Shown here piece by piece: positions 38,136 through 46,860 of a stretch of 64,000 nt of DNA. Position 1 is the first letter of the stretch; every line of letters starts with the position of its first letter. The notes under the pieces were generated by a model, which was given only the letters and a program-made list of their open reading frames with translations, was not told where the DNA came from and did not search any database. This DNA comes from Ectobacillus sp. JY-23 (lineage in GTDB: Bacteria > Bacillota > Bacilli > Bacillales > Bacillaceae_G), in the NCBI RefSeq assembly GCF_023022965.1, contig NZ_CP095462.1, forward strand, positions 3,266,001 through 3,330,000, written 5' to 3'. The position numbers and the translations under genes are program-made.

Positions 38136-38166
38136 AAGCCAGGATTTGTAAATCCTGGCTTTTTTA
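38136..38166. terminator. Terminator of yhaH
   Basis: AAGCCAGGATTT (38136-38147) pairs with AAATCCTGGCTT (38150-38161), T-rich on both sides. Confidence 0.85.
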
Positions 38167-38529
38167 CTATTCCTTAGGCGGTACTGCGTTTTGTAGTTGT
38201 TGCAATGACATTTGAATTTCCTTCAACTCTTGTTCAATATTCTCTTTATTAGGCTTGATTTCCTGCTGCCAAGTCGAAAATGCATGTTGCATATCTTCTT
38301 TTAGGTCATTAAACACAACCTTACTTTCAGAAGCAACTTGTATGATTTGATCTTTTAATAGCAATGATTGACCCTTTAGGTCACCTAGAGACTGTTTGGC
38401 AAGAGTGCTTTTTTGTTTTACTTTTTTACGAAAATCTTTTCCAGAAGAAGGAGCAGCGCATAAAACAGCGATTCCTGCTGCCGCACCTCCAACGATTAGA
38501 CCTGTAAAAAATGCTGTTGCTTTTGACAT
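38167..38529 (-). CDS. yhaH: YtxH-domain protein YhaH
   Basis: A 120-residue protein with an N-terminal glycine/alanine-rich membrane segment (FFTGLIVGGAAAGIAVLCAAP) that defines the YtxH family, the basic motif GKDFRKKVK, and a long amphipathic helical tail. The start ATG 38529 follows AGGAGG; an upstream ATG in frame has no SD. Located between scoC and hit, as yhaH is in B. subtilis. Role unknown, with stress or sporulation expression reported for relatives. Confidence 0.82.
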   Translation of the reverse strand: MSKATAFFTGLIVGGAAAGIAVLCAAPSSGKDFRKKVKQKSTLAKQSLGDLKGQSLLLKDQIIQVASESKVVFNDLKEDMQHAFSTWQQEIKPNKENIEQELKEIQMSLQQLQNAVPPKE

Positions 38530-38600
38530 ATAATACCTCCTGATAATTTTTTCATGAATAAGGGACAACATGCATATGTGTAGAGTAGGAGGGATGATCC

Positions 38601-38762
38601 ATGTTGTTCCTGTTGCTTATAGTGAGTGCGTATTGTTTCATTCGCGCAGGCTTACTTTTATCAGAAAAAAGTATGTATCCACCACCGCTTGTACGGAAAC
38701 GAAAAGCAAGGTTTCATGTTAGTCTTGCGCTTGTATTATTAATTCTTGCATTCTTATTATGA
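38601..38762 (+). CDS. Uncharacterised 53-residue membrane ORF
   Basis: An ORF of 53 codons starting at ATG 38601, 8 nt after AGGAGGG, with two hydrophobic segments (about 1-20 and 40-53) and a basic proline-containing loop (SMYPPPLVRKRKARFH). It overlaps the hit stop codon by 6 nt in convergent orientation and lies just upstream of yhaH on the other strand. The SD and charge distribution argue for a real small membrane protein. No family recognised. Confidence 0.5.
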   Translation: MLFLLLIVSAYCFIRAGLLLSEKSMYPPPLVRKRKARFHVSLALVLLILAFLL

Positions 38763-39188
38763 AAAGTTGCGTGCAATGGAAGCAGCGATTTGTTGTAAAT
38801 CAGCTGAAGTGTAATCATCCGCATTTGATTTCCATGTTGCATCAAATCCATCATTTTTGCTGTAACGCGGGATGATATGGATATGAAAGTGAAAAATCGT
38901 TTGCCCAGCATCTTCTCCGTTGTTGTTCAATAAGTTCAATCCAATTGGGTTGAACTCCTTTTTTATGGCTTCTGCAATTTTTGGAACGGCAGCGAAAGTG
39001 TTGGCAGCTATGTCTGACGTAAGTTCAAAGATATTTTCTTTATGTATTTTGGGTACAACGAGGGTGTGTCCCTTTGTTACTTGGCTAATGTCTAAAAATG
39101 CATACACGTGTTCATCTTCATATACTTTAGCGCTTGGAATGGTACCTGTAGTAATTTTGCAGAACAAGCAATTTTCTGAATGATGCAT
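38757..39188 (-). CDS. hit: HIT-family nucleotide hydrolase
   Basis: A 143-residue histidine-triad protein, the counterpart of B. subtilis Hit (145). The triad is HFHIHIIPRY at about residues 97-106; the N-terminal CLFCKI and LDISQVTKGHTLVVPK are typical. It hydrolyses nucleoside phosphoramidates or dinucleotides in family members; the physiological substrate is unknown. ATG 39188 is preferred over GTG 39197 because it starts with MHHSENC like the homologue. Divergent from ecsABC. Confidence 0.92.
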   Translation of the reverse strand: MHHSENCLFCKITTGTIPSAKVYEDEHVYAFLDISQVTKGHTLVVPKIHKENIFELTSDIAANTFAAVPKIAEAIKKEFNPIGLNLLNNNGEDAGQTIFHFHIHIIPRYSKNDGFDATWKSNADDYTSADLQQIAASIARNFS

Positions 39189-39250
39189 GTCAATCACCCT
39201 TTCTTACATATTCTTAGGCGTATTTTATCATATTTACGTGATATACAACA

Positions 39251-39278
39251 GAAAAACAGGAAGCGAAACGCTTCCTGT
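39251..39278 (-). terminator. Minus-strand terminator upstream of hit
   Basis: ACAGGAAGCG (39256-39265) pairs with CGCTTCCTGT (39269-39278) around AAA, then TTTTT on minus. No gene precedes it on that strand, so it implies an unannotated minus transcript. Confidence 0.65.
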
Positions 39279-39326
39279 CCCATGAGAAAGGTGTATTGAA
39301 AAACTTATCGTATTATACCTTTAGGA

Positions 39327-39527
39327 GACACCTCATTTGTTAGGAAAAATTTGCGCATTTTCACTTCTCTGCTCTGCTCGAGACACCCCATTTACGGTTG
39401 AAGTATATGCCTTTTCCAATCATGAATTGCTGTTAGAGAAACAGATATCTCTACTCTCCGACAAACACCTCATTTTCAACAAAATGCTACGTTTCTCTTA
39501 CTTGGTCTTTAATCGACACCCCGTTTC
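39327..39527. repeat. Four degenerate RACACCYCRTTT motifs in a noncoding gap
   Basis: GACACCTCATTT (39327), GACACCCCATTT (39382), AACACCTCATTT (39464) and GACACCCCGTTT (39515) recur in the same orientation, 50-82 nt apart. The flanking units are not conserved enough to align well. The 546-nt hit-ecsA gap otherwise holds the minus terminator and the ecs promoter. The 65-codon ORF across it has no SD and is probably not real. Confidence 0.5.
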
Positions 39528-39607
39528 AAAATGATTCCTATATGTGATCATTTGCTCGGCTTGTGTTTTTCAATATCGCCCTTCCTCACTAATTATCATG
39601 TCCACAA

Positions 39608-39636
39608 TTGCAAAGGGTATGCAGCTGTTTTATAAA
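39608..39636 (+). promoter_or_regulatory. SigA-type promoter of ecsABC
   Basis: TTGCAA (39608-39613), 17 nt, TATAAA (39631-39636), about 100 nt before ecsA. Confidence 0.6.
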
Positions 39637-39734
39637 AACTTTTATCAGCAAAAAAAATACCGTTTTTTCAAATGTGCATTCTAGTTAGTTTTTTTGGTAA
39701 GATGGACATATATTGCTTCAGAGGAGGGGGATTT

Positions 39735-40484
39735 ATGGATACATTATTACGCATAGAAGGTATTACGGGAGGATATACGAAGCGGCCGGTGCTACAGGAC
39801 GTGTCGTTTTCCATCGCTTCTGGTGAATTAGTGGGACTTATTGGATTAAACGGAGCGGGAAAAAGTACAACCATTAAGCATATCATTGGGCTGATGGAGC
39901 CAAGGAAGGGAAAGATTGCAATTGGTGGAAAAACATTTGCAGAAGATCCTACCGCGTATCGAGCCAGTTTTACCTATATACCAGAAACGCCCGTTCTATA
40001 CGAAGAGTTAACACTTGAGGAGCATTTACAACTAACGGCTATGGCTTACGGTTTATCAGAGGAGATATATAAGGAAAGAGTTCCAGCACTTTTAAAAGAA
40101 TTTCGCATGACAAATCGTTTAAAGTGGTTTCCTTCCCACTTTTCCAAAGGGATGAAGCAAAAGGTAATGATTATGTGCGCTTTTTTGGTGCAACCTTCCT
40201 TATACATTGTGGACGAGCCGTTTTTGGGACTAGATCCGCTTGGGATTCAATCTTTGTTGCAAATGATGGATAAAGCGAAAAAAAGTGGTGCGGGTATTTT
40301 AATGAGTACCCATATTTTAGCTACCGCAGAGCGCTATTGTGATTCGTTTGTTATTTTGCATCATGGGCAGGTACGAGCAAAAGGAACCTTAGAAGAGCTG
40401 CGTCTTCAATTCTCTATGCCAAGTGCTACATTGGATGATATCTATATTGCGCTCACAAAGGACGATGACTATGAACACGAATGA
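39735..40484 (+). CDS. ecsA: ABC transporter ATPase EcsA
   Basis: A 249-residue ATPase, the B. subtilis EcsA counterpart (247). Walker A GLNGAGKST (about 36-44), signature region FSKGMKQK, Walker B LYIVDEPFLGLD and H-loop STHILA. With EcsB it forms an exporter that affects protein secretion, competence and intramembrane proteolysis by RasP. The start ATG 39735 follows GAGGAGGGGG; an upstream in-frame ATG lacks an SD. ecsB starts 14 nt before its stop. Confidence 0.93.
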   Translation: MDTLLRIEGITGGYTKRPVLQDVSFSIASGELVGLIGLNGAGKSTTIKHIIGLMEPRKGKIAIGGKTFAEDPTAYRASFTYIPETPVLYEELTLEEHLQLTAMAYGLSEEIYKERVPALLKEFRMTNRLKWFPSHFSKGMKQKVMIMCAFLVQPSLYIVDEPFLGLDPLGIQSLLQMMDKAKKSGAGILMSTHILATAERYCDSFVILHHGQVRAKGTLEELRLQFSMPSATLDDIYIALTKDDDYEHE

Positions 40485-41679
40485 GCTATGGAAGCAAAGG
40501 TTCACATTGTTTCTTGCCAATATTCGAACGTATAGCCGTTACATTTTTAATGATCATATTAGTATTGCTCTTGTATTTGGCCTTGGTCTTGGCACGTATT
40601 ATTACAGAGAATGGTTACATACCTTATCTCCAGACTTTCCTGCAGCATTTATCATAGCGCTTGTACTTTCTCTTGTGCTGACAGCAGGATCTGTTCAAAC
40701 ATTATTTAAGCCGGCCGATCTCGTATTTTTACTTCAGGTTGAAGAGAAACTTGGTATCTATATACAGAAAGCTTTTCGCTATTCTTATGTGATGCAGCTA
40801 TATGTTCTTTCTTTGTTTTTTGCCGTATTTGCACCGTTATATACGAAAACGCTAGGAAACGTTCAAAGCTATCTTGTATTGTTATTGCTTGCAGTTCTTG
40901 CGAAACTTTGGAACCTAATGGGGTATTGGAAAAGTTCCTTTGATATGAATCATAATGTAAGACGCTTTGACCGTGTGATTCGATTTTTCTTCAACTTTTT
41001 ATTAATGTTTTTTGCCGCTGTGCATGATTCAATTTTTATCGTGGGAGCGATTGTAGCAACAATGGTACTGTATTTGCTTTTGCTGCAAAGAAAGCAAAAA
41101 GGCAAAGGACTGCACTGGGAGTATTTAATTGAAGAGGAAAATCGACGTATGCTCTTATTTTATCGCATTGCCAACATGTTTACAGATGTTCCTGCGTTAA
41201 AAGAGCAAGTACGTCGCCGTCCTTGGTTGGACTTTGTTGCAAATATGGTTCCATTTCAGCAAAGAAGTACATACACGTTCTTGTACACACGAACTTTTCT
41301 ACGGTCAGGAAATTATCTAGGTATATATGTACGCTTGCTTTCGTTAGGAGCTATTCTTGTATATATAGTACCGTCTTTATACGGGCGGATGCTGCTCAGT
41401 GGTTTATTTCTGTACTTGTTAGGTTATCAAGCATTAAGCCTTTGGAGACAGCATAGTTTAAAGCTATGGGTGGGGCTATATCCTGTACCTGAAGTAATGA
41501 AAAAGCAATCCTTTTTACGTGTTCTCTTTATACTGTTACTTGTAGCCGCTACCGTACTCATCATTGTTTTTGCGATTTCCACAAAGCACTGGATTATGAC
41601 AGGAGCACTGACAATCGGCAATATTGCAGTGGCTCTCTGGTTTACGTACATATATGGTAAGCGCAAAATACAGAGGTGA
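40471..41679 (+). CDS. ecsB: ABC transporter permease EcsB
   Basis: A 402-residue multi-spanning membrane protein (B. subtilis EcsB is 408). Several paired hydrophobic helices run along its length, for example around residues 30-50, 60-85, 105-145, 170-215 and three segments in the last 130 residues; basic loops separate them. ATG 40471 overlaps the ecsA end and follows AAAGGA. Membrane half of the Ecs exporter. Confidence 0.9.
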   Translation: MNTNELWKQRFTLFLANIRTYSRYIFNDHISIALVFGLGLGTYYYREWLHTLSPDFPAAFIIALVLSLVLTAGSVQTLFKPADLVFLLQVEEKLGIYIQKAFRYSYVMQLYVLSLFFAVFAPLYTKTLGNVQSYLVLLLLAVLAKLWNLMGYWKSSFDMNHNVRRFDRVIRFFFNFLLMFFAAVHDSIFIVGAIVATMVLYLLLLQRKQKGKGLHWEYLIEEENRRMLLFYRIANMFTDVPALKEQVRRRPWLDFVANMVPFQQRSTYTFLYTRTFLRSGNYLGIYVRLLSLGAILVYIVPSLYGRMLLSGLFLYLLGYQALSLWRQHSLKLWVGLYPVPEVMKKQSFLRVLFILLLVAATVLIIVFAISTKHWIMTGALTIGNIAVALWFTYIYGKRKIQR

Positions 41680-41683
41680 TAAA

Positions 41684-42397
41684 ATGAACGCATATGAACA
41701 ACAAGTTATGCACGACCTTGCTACCTGGAAGAAAGCGATGCTGAAAGAGTCTTCACTTGTAAATCGTTTTTCTAAAAAGGTACAGACAAAGGTGCAGGAA
41801 TTGATTCCAGAAAAAGCGCATGCCATTATTACAGAAACGATGAAGAAAATGGTACAAGGAATTGTCGTCGGTACTGATTTTATTCAGCCAGTCCTTAAAA
41901 ATAAAACTTTGACCTTACAAGAGCGGGACGAACGCGTTAAAAAGAAGATAGAAGATTATAAAAGAATCGCAGCAGTAGAGGGAGCTGGTACCGGAGCGGG
42001 AGGCATTCTGCTTGGGTTAGCTGATTTTCCTTTATTACTCACGATTAAAATTAAATTTCTGTTTGATGCAGCAACGCTGTACGGATATGATACAAGTAAA
42101 GAAGAGGAACGGTTATTTTTGTTACATATCTTTCAGTTGGCCTTTTCAAGTGATGAGCATCGCCGCGATATCTTTTCTATTGTAGAGAATTGGGAAGAAG
42201 AAAAAGGGCGACACATGGATTGGCGTAAGTTTCAGCAGGAGTATCGTGATTATATCGATTTTGTAAAAATGCTACAGCTTGTTCCGTTTATTGGTGCACC
42301 GGTGGGCGCTTATGCAAATTACAATCTGCTACAGCGCCTTGGTGATATTACGATAAAATGCTATCAAATGAGATGGCTGAATGAGCATAAAGGATGA
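41684..42397 (+). CDS. ecsC: EcsC family protein
   Basis: A 237-residue protein, third gene of the ecs operon (236 in B. subtilis). It has basic/helical N-terminal sequence and a glycine-rich stretch (VEGAGTGAGGILLGLADFPLLL), which is the EcsC family centre, and a second hydrophobic stretch near VPFIGAPVGAYANY. The start ATG 41684 follows GAGGTGAT, 4 nt after ecsB. Its function is unknown; peripheral membrane location is plausible. Confidence 0.9.
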   Translation: MNAYEQQVMHDLATWKKAMLKESSLVNRFSKKVQTKVQELIPEKAHAIITETMKKMVQGIVVGTDFIQPVLKNKTLTLQERDERVKKKIEDYKRIAAVEGAGTGAGGILLGLADFPLLLTIKIKFLFDAATLYGYDTSKEEERLFLLHIFQLAFSSDEHRRDIFSIVENWEEEKGRHMDWRKFQQEYRDYIDFVKMLQLVPFIGAPVGAYANYNLLQRLGDITIKCYQMRWLNEHKG

Positions 42398-42423
42398 GTC
42401 TGCTGATGCAGGCTCATTTTATT
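42394..42423 (+). terminator. Terminator of ecsABC
   Basis: ATGAGTCTGC (42394-42403) pairs with GCAGGCTCAT (42408-42417), then TTTTATTT; it overlaps the ecsC stop. Confidence 0.85.
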
Positions 42424-42519
42424 TCTCAGGAAATGTCTAACTCTGTCGTTTTGGTACATAAAGGAAAACAAATGATGAATACTAAGGGGTAATTATATTG
42501 TGGAAATGAGGTAACTGCA

Positions 42520-44631
42520 TTGAAAAAAGGCTGGAGGATAATCGGTGTTGCTGCATTCATGTTTGTTACAGCATGTATTGGATACTTTGTCATGATTTTA
42601 TTCGGTAATTATGCTATAGATGAAAGCAAACTTGTGTTACAATCCACGTCCCGTATTGTAGATGAAGAGGGAAATGAAATTACAAAAATGTATACACAAA
42701 ATCGGGAACCAATTTTGCTTGAAGATGTACCTGTTCATGTACAGCATGCATTCCTAGCAATAGAAGATGAACGCTTTTATCAGCATCACGGAATGGACGG
42801 AACAGCTCTTATACGTGCTTTTTATCGAAATATACGTGCTGGTGAAAAAGTAGAAGGAGGAAGCACAATTACGCAACAGGTTGCCAAAAATGTGTTTCTA
42901 ACCAATGAAAAAACATGGTCTCGTAAGCTTAAGGAACTTGCAATTGCTATGAATTTAGAAAGACGATACACAAAAAAGCAGATTTTAGAGCTATACATGA
43001 ATCAAGTGTATTTCGGTCATGGTGTATACGGTATTAAGGCAGCTTCCCTATTTTACTTTCAAAAGCAACCGGCTGAACTGGATGTGGCAGAGGGAGCGCT
43101 TTTAGCAGGGCTTATGAAAGCACCGGGTATGTACTCTCCTATTTTGCACCCACAAGAAAGCAAGGATCGTCGTAACTTAGTGCTCGCACAAATGAATAAA
43201 ACGGGATGGTTATCAGCCGAAGAAGTTATTCGCTATCAAGGGCGAACATTAGCACTTCGTTTGGCTAATAAAAAAGATGAGCAACCTTTTTTGCCTTACA
43301 TAGATATGGTGTTTCAAGAGGCTGCAGATGTATACCATCTATCGTATGAAGAAGTATTAAGAGGTGGATACACGTTTGTTGTGGGCTTGGATAAAGACCT
43401 GCAACAAAAAGCATACGATTTATTCCAAGATAAAAATAATTTTCCAAAACAAAGTTCTGATGTCGAGGGAGCTCTTGTATTAATGGACAGCAAAACTGGT
43501 GCCATCCAGGCAGCGTTAGGGGGAAGGAAGTATGTGCCACGCGGCTGGAATCGCGTGTATCAAAAAAGGCAACCAGGTTCAACAATTAAGCCTCTTTTAG
43601 TTTACGGGCCTGCGCTGGAGACAAAAAAATATAGGCCATATTCCTTACTTACTAATGAAAAACAGAATTTTAACGGATATCTGCCCCGCAATTATAATAA
43701 TCGCTATTCAAAGGAAATTACAATGTATGATGCAGTGAAAGATTCTGCAAACGTACCTGCTGTATGGCTATTAAATGAGATTGGTCTTGGTACAGGGAAA
43801 AAATATTTAGAACTTGCGGATGTTTCAATAGAAGTGGACGGATTGAGTGCTGCGCTTGGCGGCCTAAAGGAAGGTGTTTCACCGATTGATTTGGTGAAAA
43901 TGTATAGAGCTTTCGGGGCTAAAGGACGTATTGTACAGCCTCACGTCATTCGCAAAATTTTAAATCAAAAAGGTGAAGCGATTGCAGAGGCGCACTATGA
44001 AGAAAAGAAATTGTTTTCTGAACAAACGGCATGGTATATGACAAGAATGCTGGAGGCAGTAGTAAAAGAAGGAACCGCCAAAGTTGGTCGCTATGATGGT
44101 GCATTGGCAGGAAAAACAGGGACAACTTCCATTTCCGGGCAAGAAGAAGGGGCCAGAGATGCTTGGTTTGTCGGATTTACCCCGAGCGTTGTTGGTGCGG
44201 TTTGGATGGGATATGATCGAACCGATGCTTCCCACTATATAAAAGGAGGCAGCAGCTATCCCACATCACTATTTAAAAAAATTTTAATGAATACAGAAGC
44301 CGAAGCCTTCGCTTCATTTGAAAAGCCAGATGGTGTGAAGCAAATTGGAGATCCAATTCGAATGGCTCCTTTAAAAGAGGTGCAAATGCGAGTAATATTT
44401 ACACCATTTGGCTTATTTACAGCCAATCTCACATGGAATCCCCTTTTGGATAAGCGTGTGCAATATCGCATTTACAAAGAGGGGAGCTCGCAACCAATTG
44501 CTACTGTTACGGGAAAAGGCTTTTATGATGTGAAACGTATTAATGTGTTTTCTCCCCCTACTTTTTATGTAGTTCCGTACAATCCGCAAACAAAGCAGGA
44601 AGGGGAAAAAACAAAAGTGAAGAAGCGTTGA
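42520..44631 (+). CDS. pbpF: Class A penicillin-binding protein PbpF
   Basis: A 703-residue bifunctional peptidoglycan synthase (B. subtilis PbpF 714). One N-terminal membrane helix (about 5-30), a glycosyltransferase domain with the catalytic glutamate in AIEDERFYQHHG (about residue 82) and GGSTITQQVAKN, and a transpeptidase domain with SxxK at about Ser354 (PGSTIKP), SAN in KDSANVPAVW and KTGT near Lys532. A C-terminal fibronectin-like tail of about 70 residues follows. Start TTG 42520 after GAGGTAA. In B. subtilis pbpF is forespore-associated and next to hemE, as here. Confidence 0.92.
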   Translation: MKKGWRIIGVAAFMFVTACIGYFVMILFGNYAIDESKLVLQSTSRIVDEEGNEITKMYTQNREPILLEDVPVHVQHAFLAIEDERFYQHHGMDGTALIRAFYRNIRAGEKVEGGSTITQQVAKNVFLTNEKTWSRKLKELAIAMNLERRYTKKQILELYMNQVYFGHGVYGIKAASLFYFQKQPAELDVAEGALLAGLMKAPGMYSPILHPQESKDRRNLVLAQMNKTGWLSAEEVIRYQGRTLALRLANKKDEQPFLPYIDMVFQEAADVYHLSYEEVLRGGYTFVVGLDKDLQQKAYDLFQDKNNFPKQSSDVEGALVLMDSKTGAIQAALGGRKYVPRGWNRVYQKRQPGSTIKPLLVYGPALETKKYRPYSLLTNEKQNFNGYLPRNYNNRYSKEITMYDAVKDSANVPAVWLLNEIGLGTGKKYLELADVSIEVDGLSAALGGLKEGVSPIDLVKMYRAFGAKGRIVQPHVIRKILNQKGEAIAEAHYEEKKLFSEQTAWYMTRMLEAVVKEGTAKVGRYDGALAGKTGTTSISGQEEGARDAWFVGFTPSVVGAVWMGYDRTDASHYIKGGSSYPTSLFKKILMNTEAEAFASFEKPDGVKQIGDPIRMAPLKEVQMRVIFTPFGLFTANLTWNPLLDKRVQYRIYKEGSSQPIATVTGKGFYDVKRINVFSPPTFYVVPYNPQTKQEGEKTKVKKR

Positions 44632-44843
44632 ATATAACAAATTTATGTTATAATGAATTTTGTGAAAATAGGGTGTATGTTTGTTCAAAATACGTTTTGT
44701 GGCGAAATTTGAGCATAAAAAGTGGCAATTTAATGAACATGGATATTTGTTTGTGCAATTTAGAGTGCAAGAAGGTATAGTAAAATAAGATATTTACTGT
44801 GACAGCCATGTAGACATTTGCACAGGAAGGGAGTTTGGGGTTT

Positions 44844-45884
44844 TTGGTACAATTTAATGATACGTTTTTAAGAGCTTGTAGGGGAGAACGAACAGATTAT
44901 GTACCGGTTTGGTATATGAGGCAGGCTGGAAGGTCGCAGCCGGAGTACCGTAAAATAAAAGAGAAATATTCGTTGTTTGAAATTACGCATCAGCCGGAGC
45001 TTTGTGCATATGTGACCAAGTTGCCAGTGGAGCAATATAACGTTGATGCGGCCATTTTGTATAAAGATATTATGTCACCGCTTCCATCTATTGGTGTCGA
45101 TGTTGATATTAAAGCTGGCATTGGTCCGGTTATTGCAAATCCTATCAGATCCTTACAGGATGTAGAGAAACTGGGAGAAATTTATCCCGAGCAAGATGTA
45201 CCTTATGTATTAGAGACAATTCGTCTATTAACGAAAGAAATGCTGTCTGTACCACTTATCGGTTTTGCAGGAGCGCCATTTACATTAGCAAGCTATATGA
45301 TTGAAGGCGGACCGTCGCGCAACTATAACAAAACAAAATCCTTTATGTATGCAGAGGCGAAAGCATGGTACGCCCTGATGGAAAAGCTTGCTGATATGAC
45401 AATTTCATATGTGAAGGCACAAGTCGCAGCGGGGGCAAAAGCCGTACAAATTTTTGATTCATGGGTAGGAGCTTTAAATGTAACGGACTATCGTTTATAT
45501 ATTAAGCCGACAATGGAGCGCATTTTTACAGAGCTTCGTGAGCTTAATGTGCCTCTTATTATGTTTGGTGTTGGTGCAAGCCATCTAGCAAATGAGTGGC
45601 ATGATTTGCCTCTTGACGTAGTAGGGCTTGATTGGCGTTTGCCAATTGAAGAAGCGAGAGCGAGAGGTATTCATAAAGCAGTGCAAGGAAACCTGGATCC
45701 AGCTATTTTATTATGTCCATGGGAAGAGATTGAAGTGCGCGCGAAAGCCATTTTAGATCAGGGAATGAAGCAGCCTGGCTACGTGTTCAATTTAGGACAT
45801 GGCGTGTTCCCAGAAGTAAACCCCGACACGCTGAGAAGGTTAACAGCATTTGTTCATGAATATTCTGCGGGACAATTGCGATAA
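44844..45884 (+). CDS. hemE: Uroporphyrinogen decarboxylase
   Basis: A 346-residue enzyme decarboxylating uroporphyrinogen III to coproporphyrinogen III. Hallmarks: [15 protein letters not shown] near residue 22, [27 protein letters not shown] and [11 protein letters not shown] 44844 lies 10 nt after AAGGGAG and begins VQFNDTF, matching homologues; TTG 44835 is too close to the SD. hemH starts 16 nt after the stop, so hemE-hemH-hemY form an operon. Confidence 0.93.
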   Translation: MVQFNDTFLRACRGERTDYVPVWYMRQAGRSQPEYRKIKEKYSLFEITHQPELCAYVTKLPVEQYNVDAAILYKDIMSPLPSIGVDVDIKAGIGPVIANPIRSLQDVEKLGEIYPEQDVPYVLETIRLLTKEMLSVPLIGFAGAPFTLASYMIEGGPSRNYNKTKSFMYAEAKAWYALMEKLADMTISYVKAQVAAGAKAVQIFDSWVGALNVTDYRLYIKPTMERIFTELRELNVPLIMFGVGASHLANEWHDLPLDVVGLDWRLPIEEARARGIHKAVQGNLDPAILLCPWEEIEVRAKAILDQGMKQPGYVFNLGHGVFPEVNPDTLRRLTAFVHEYSAGQLR

Positions 45885-45899
45885 GCAAGGAGGAACAAC

Positions 45900-46838
45900 A
45901 TGAAAAAGAAAATGGGCTTACTTGTCATGGCGTATGGCACACCTTATAAAGAAGAAGATATTGAACGTTATTACACACATATTCGCAGAGGCAGAAAGCC
46001 TAGCCCTGAGATGTTAGAGGAATTAACAGAAAGATATCGTGCAATCGGTGGTATTTCACCCCTTGCAAAAATCACACTGGAGCAAGCGCATGCGCTAGAA
46101 AAGCAATTGAATAAGATGCAAGATCATATTGAATTTAAAATGTATCTTGGTTTAAAGCATATTGAGCCGTTTGTTGAAGATGCGGTACAGCAAATGAAAG
46201 AAGATGGCATTACAGAGGCTGTAAGTATCGTGTTAGCGCCTCATTATTCTACATTTAGTGTAAAATCTTACAATGGACGAGCGAAAGAAGAATCAGAAAA
46301 AATCGATGGCCCAGTTATTTATGATATTGAAAGCTGGTATAAAGAGCCTAAATTTATCGCATATTGGGCACAGCAAGTAAAGGACACATATGCAAGTATG
46401 CCTCCGGAAGAACGTGAACAAGCGGTACTTATTGTGTCTGCACATAGCTTGCCAGAAAAAATTATTGCACAAGGCGATCCGTATCCTGAGCAACTTGCAG
46501 AAACAGCAAAGTTAATTGCAGAAGCTGCAGGGATTACAGCATATGAAGTTGGCTGGCAAAGTGCCGGCAATACACCTGATCCGTGGATTGGACCTGATGT
46601 GCAGGACTTGACAGCTGATTTACATGAGAAATATGGTTATAAAGCGTTTGTATACATTCCTGTCGGCTTTGTAGCTGATCATTTAGAGGTGTTGTATGAC
46701 AACGATATTGAGTGTAAGGTTGTAACAGATCGAATTGGTGCTAGCTATTATCGACCTGAAATGCCGAACGCAAAGCCAGAATTCATTTCGTGCTTAGCAG
46801 ATACAGTGATAAAGAAAGCAATTCACGTTGCAGAGTAG
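45900..46838 (+). CDS. hemH: Coproporphyrin/protoporphyrin ferrochelatase
   Basis: A 312-residue ferrochelatase inserting iron into coproporphyrin III in the Gram-positive heme pathway (310 in B. subtilis). Motifs: LLVMAYGTP near the start, [14 protein letters not shown], the conserved histidine in [10 protein letters not shown] and IVSAHSLPE, and the glutamate in [19 protein letters not shown] precedes ATG 45900. Middle gene of hemEHY. Confidence 0.95.
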   Translation: MKKKMGLLVMAYGTPYKEEDIERYYTHIRRGRKPSPEMLEELTERYRAIGGISPLAKITLEQAHALEKQLNKMQDHIEFKMYLGLKHIEPFVEDAVQQMKEDGITEAVSIVLAPHYSTFSVKSYNGRAKEESEKIDGPVIYDIESWYKEPKFIAYWAQQVKDTYASMPPEEREQAVLIVSAHSLPEKIIAQGDPYPEQLAETAKLIAEAAGITAYEVGWQSAGNTPDPWIGPDVQDLTADLHEKYGYKAFVYIPVGFVADHLEVLYDNDIECKVVTDRIGASYYRPEMPNAKPEFISCLADTVIKKAIHVAE

Positions 46839-46860
46839 TACAGGGCAGGAGGCGTTGCAT

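Noticed and set aside
39320-39530. CRISPR array
   Set aside because: The four motif copies are short, variable and irregularly spaced (50-82 nt), and no cas genes lie in the window.
39337-39534. A 65-codon plus-strand ORF
   Set aside because: No SD, an odd composition and a frame built from the degenerate repeats; not supported as a gene.
44632-44843. Riboswitch before hemE
   Set aside because: No recognisable conserved core or terminator; only AT-rich spacer with a possible TATAAT at 44649.
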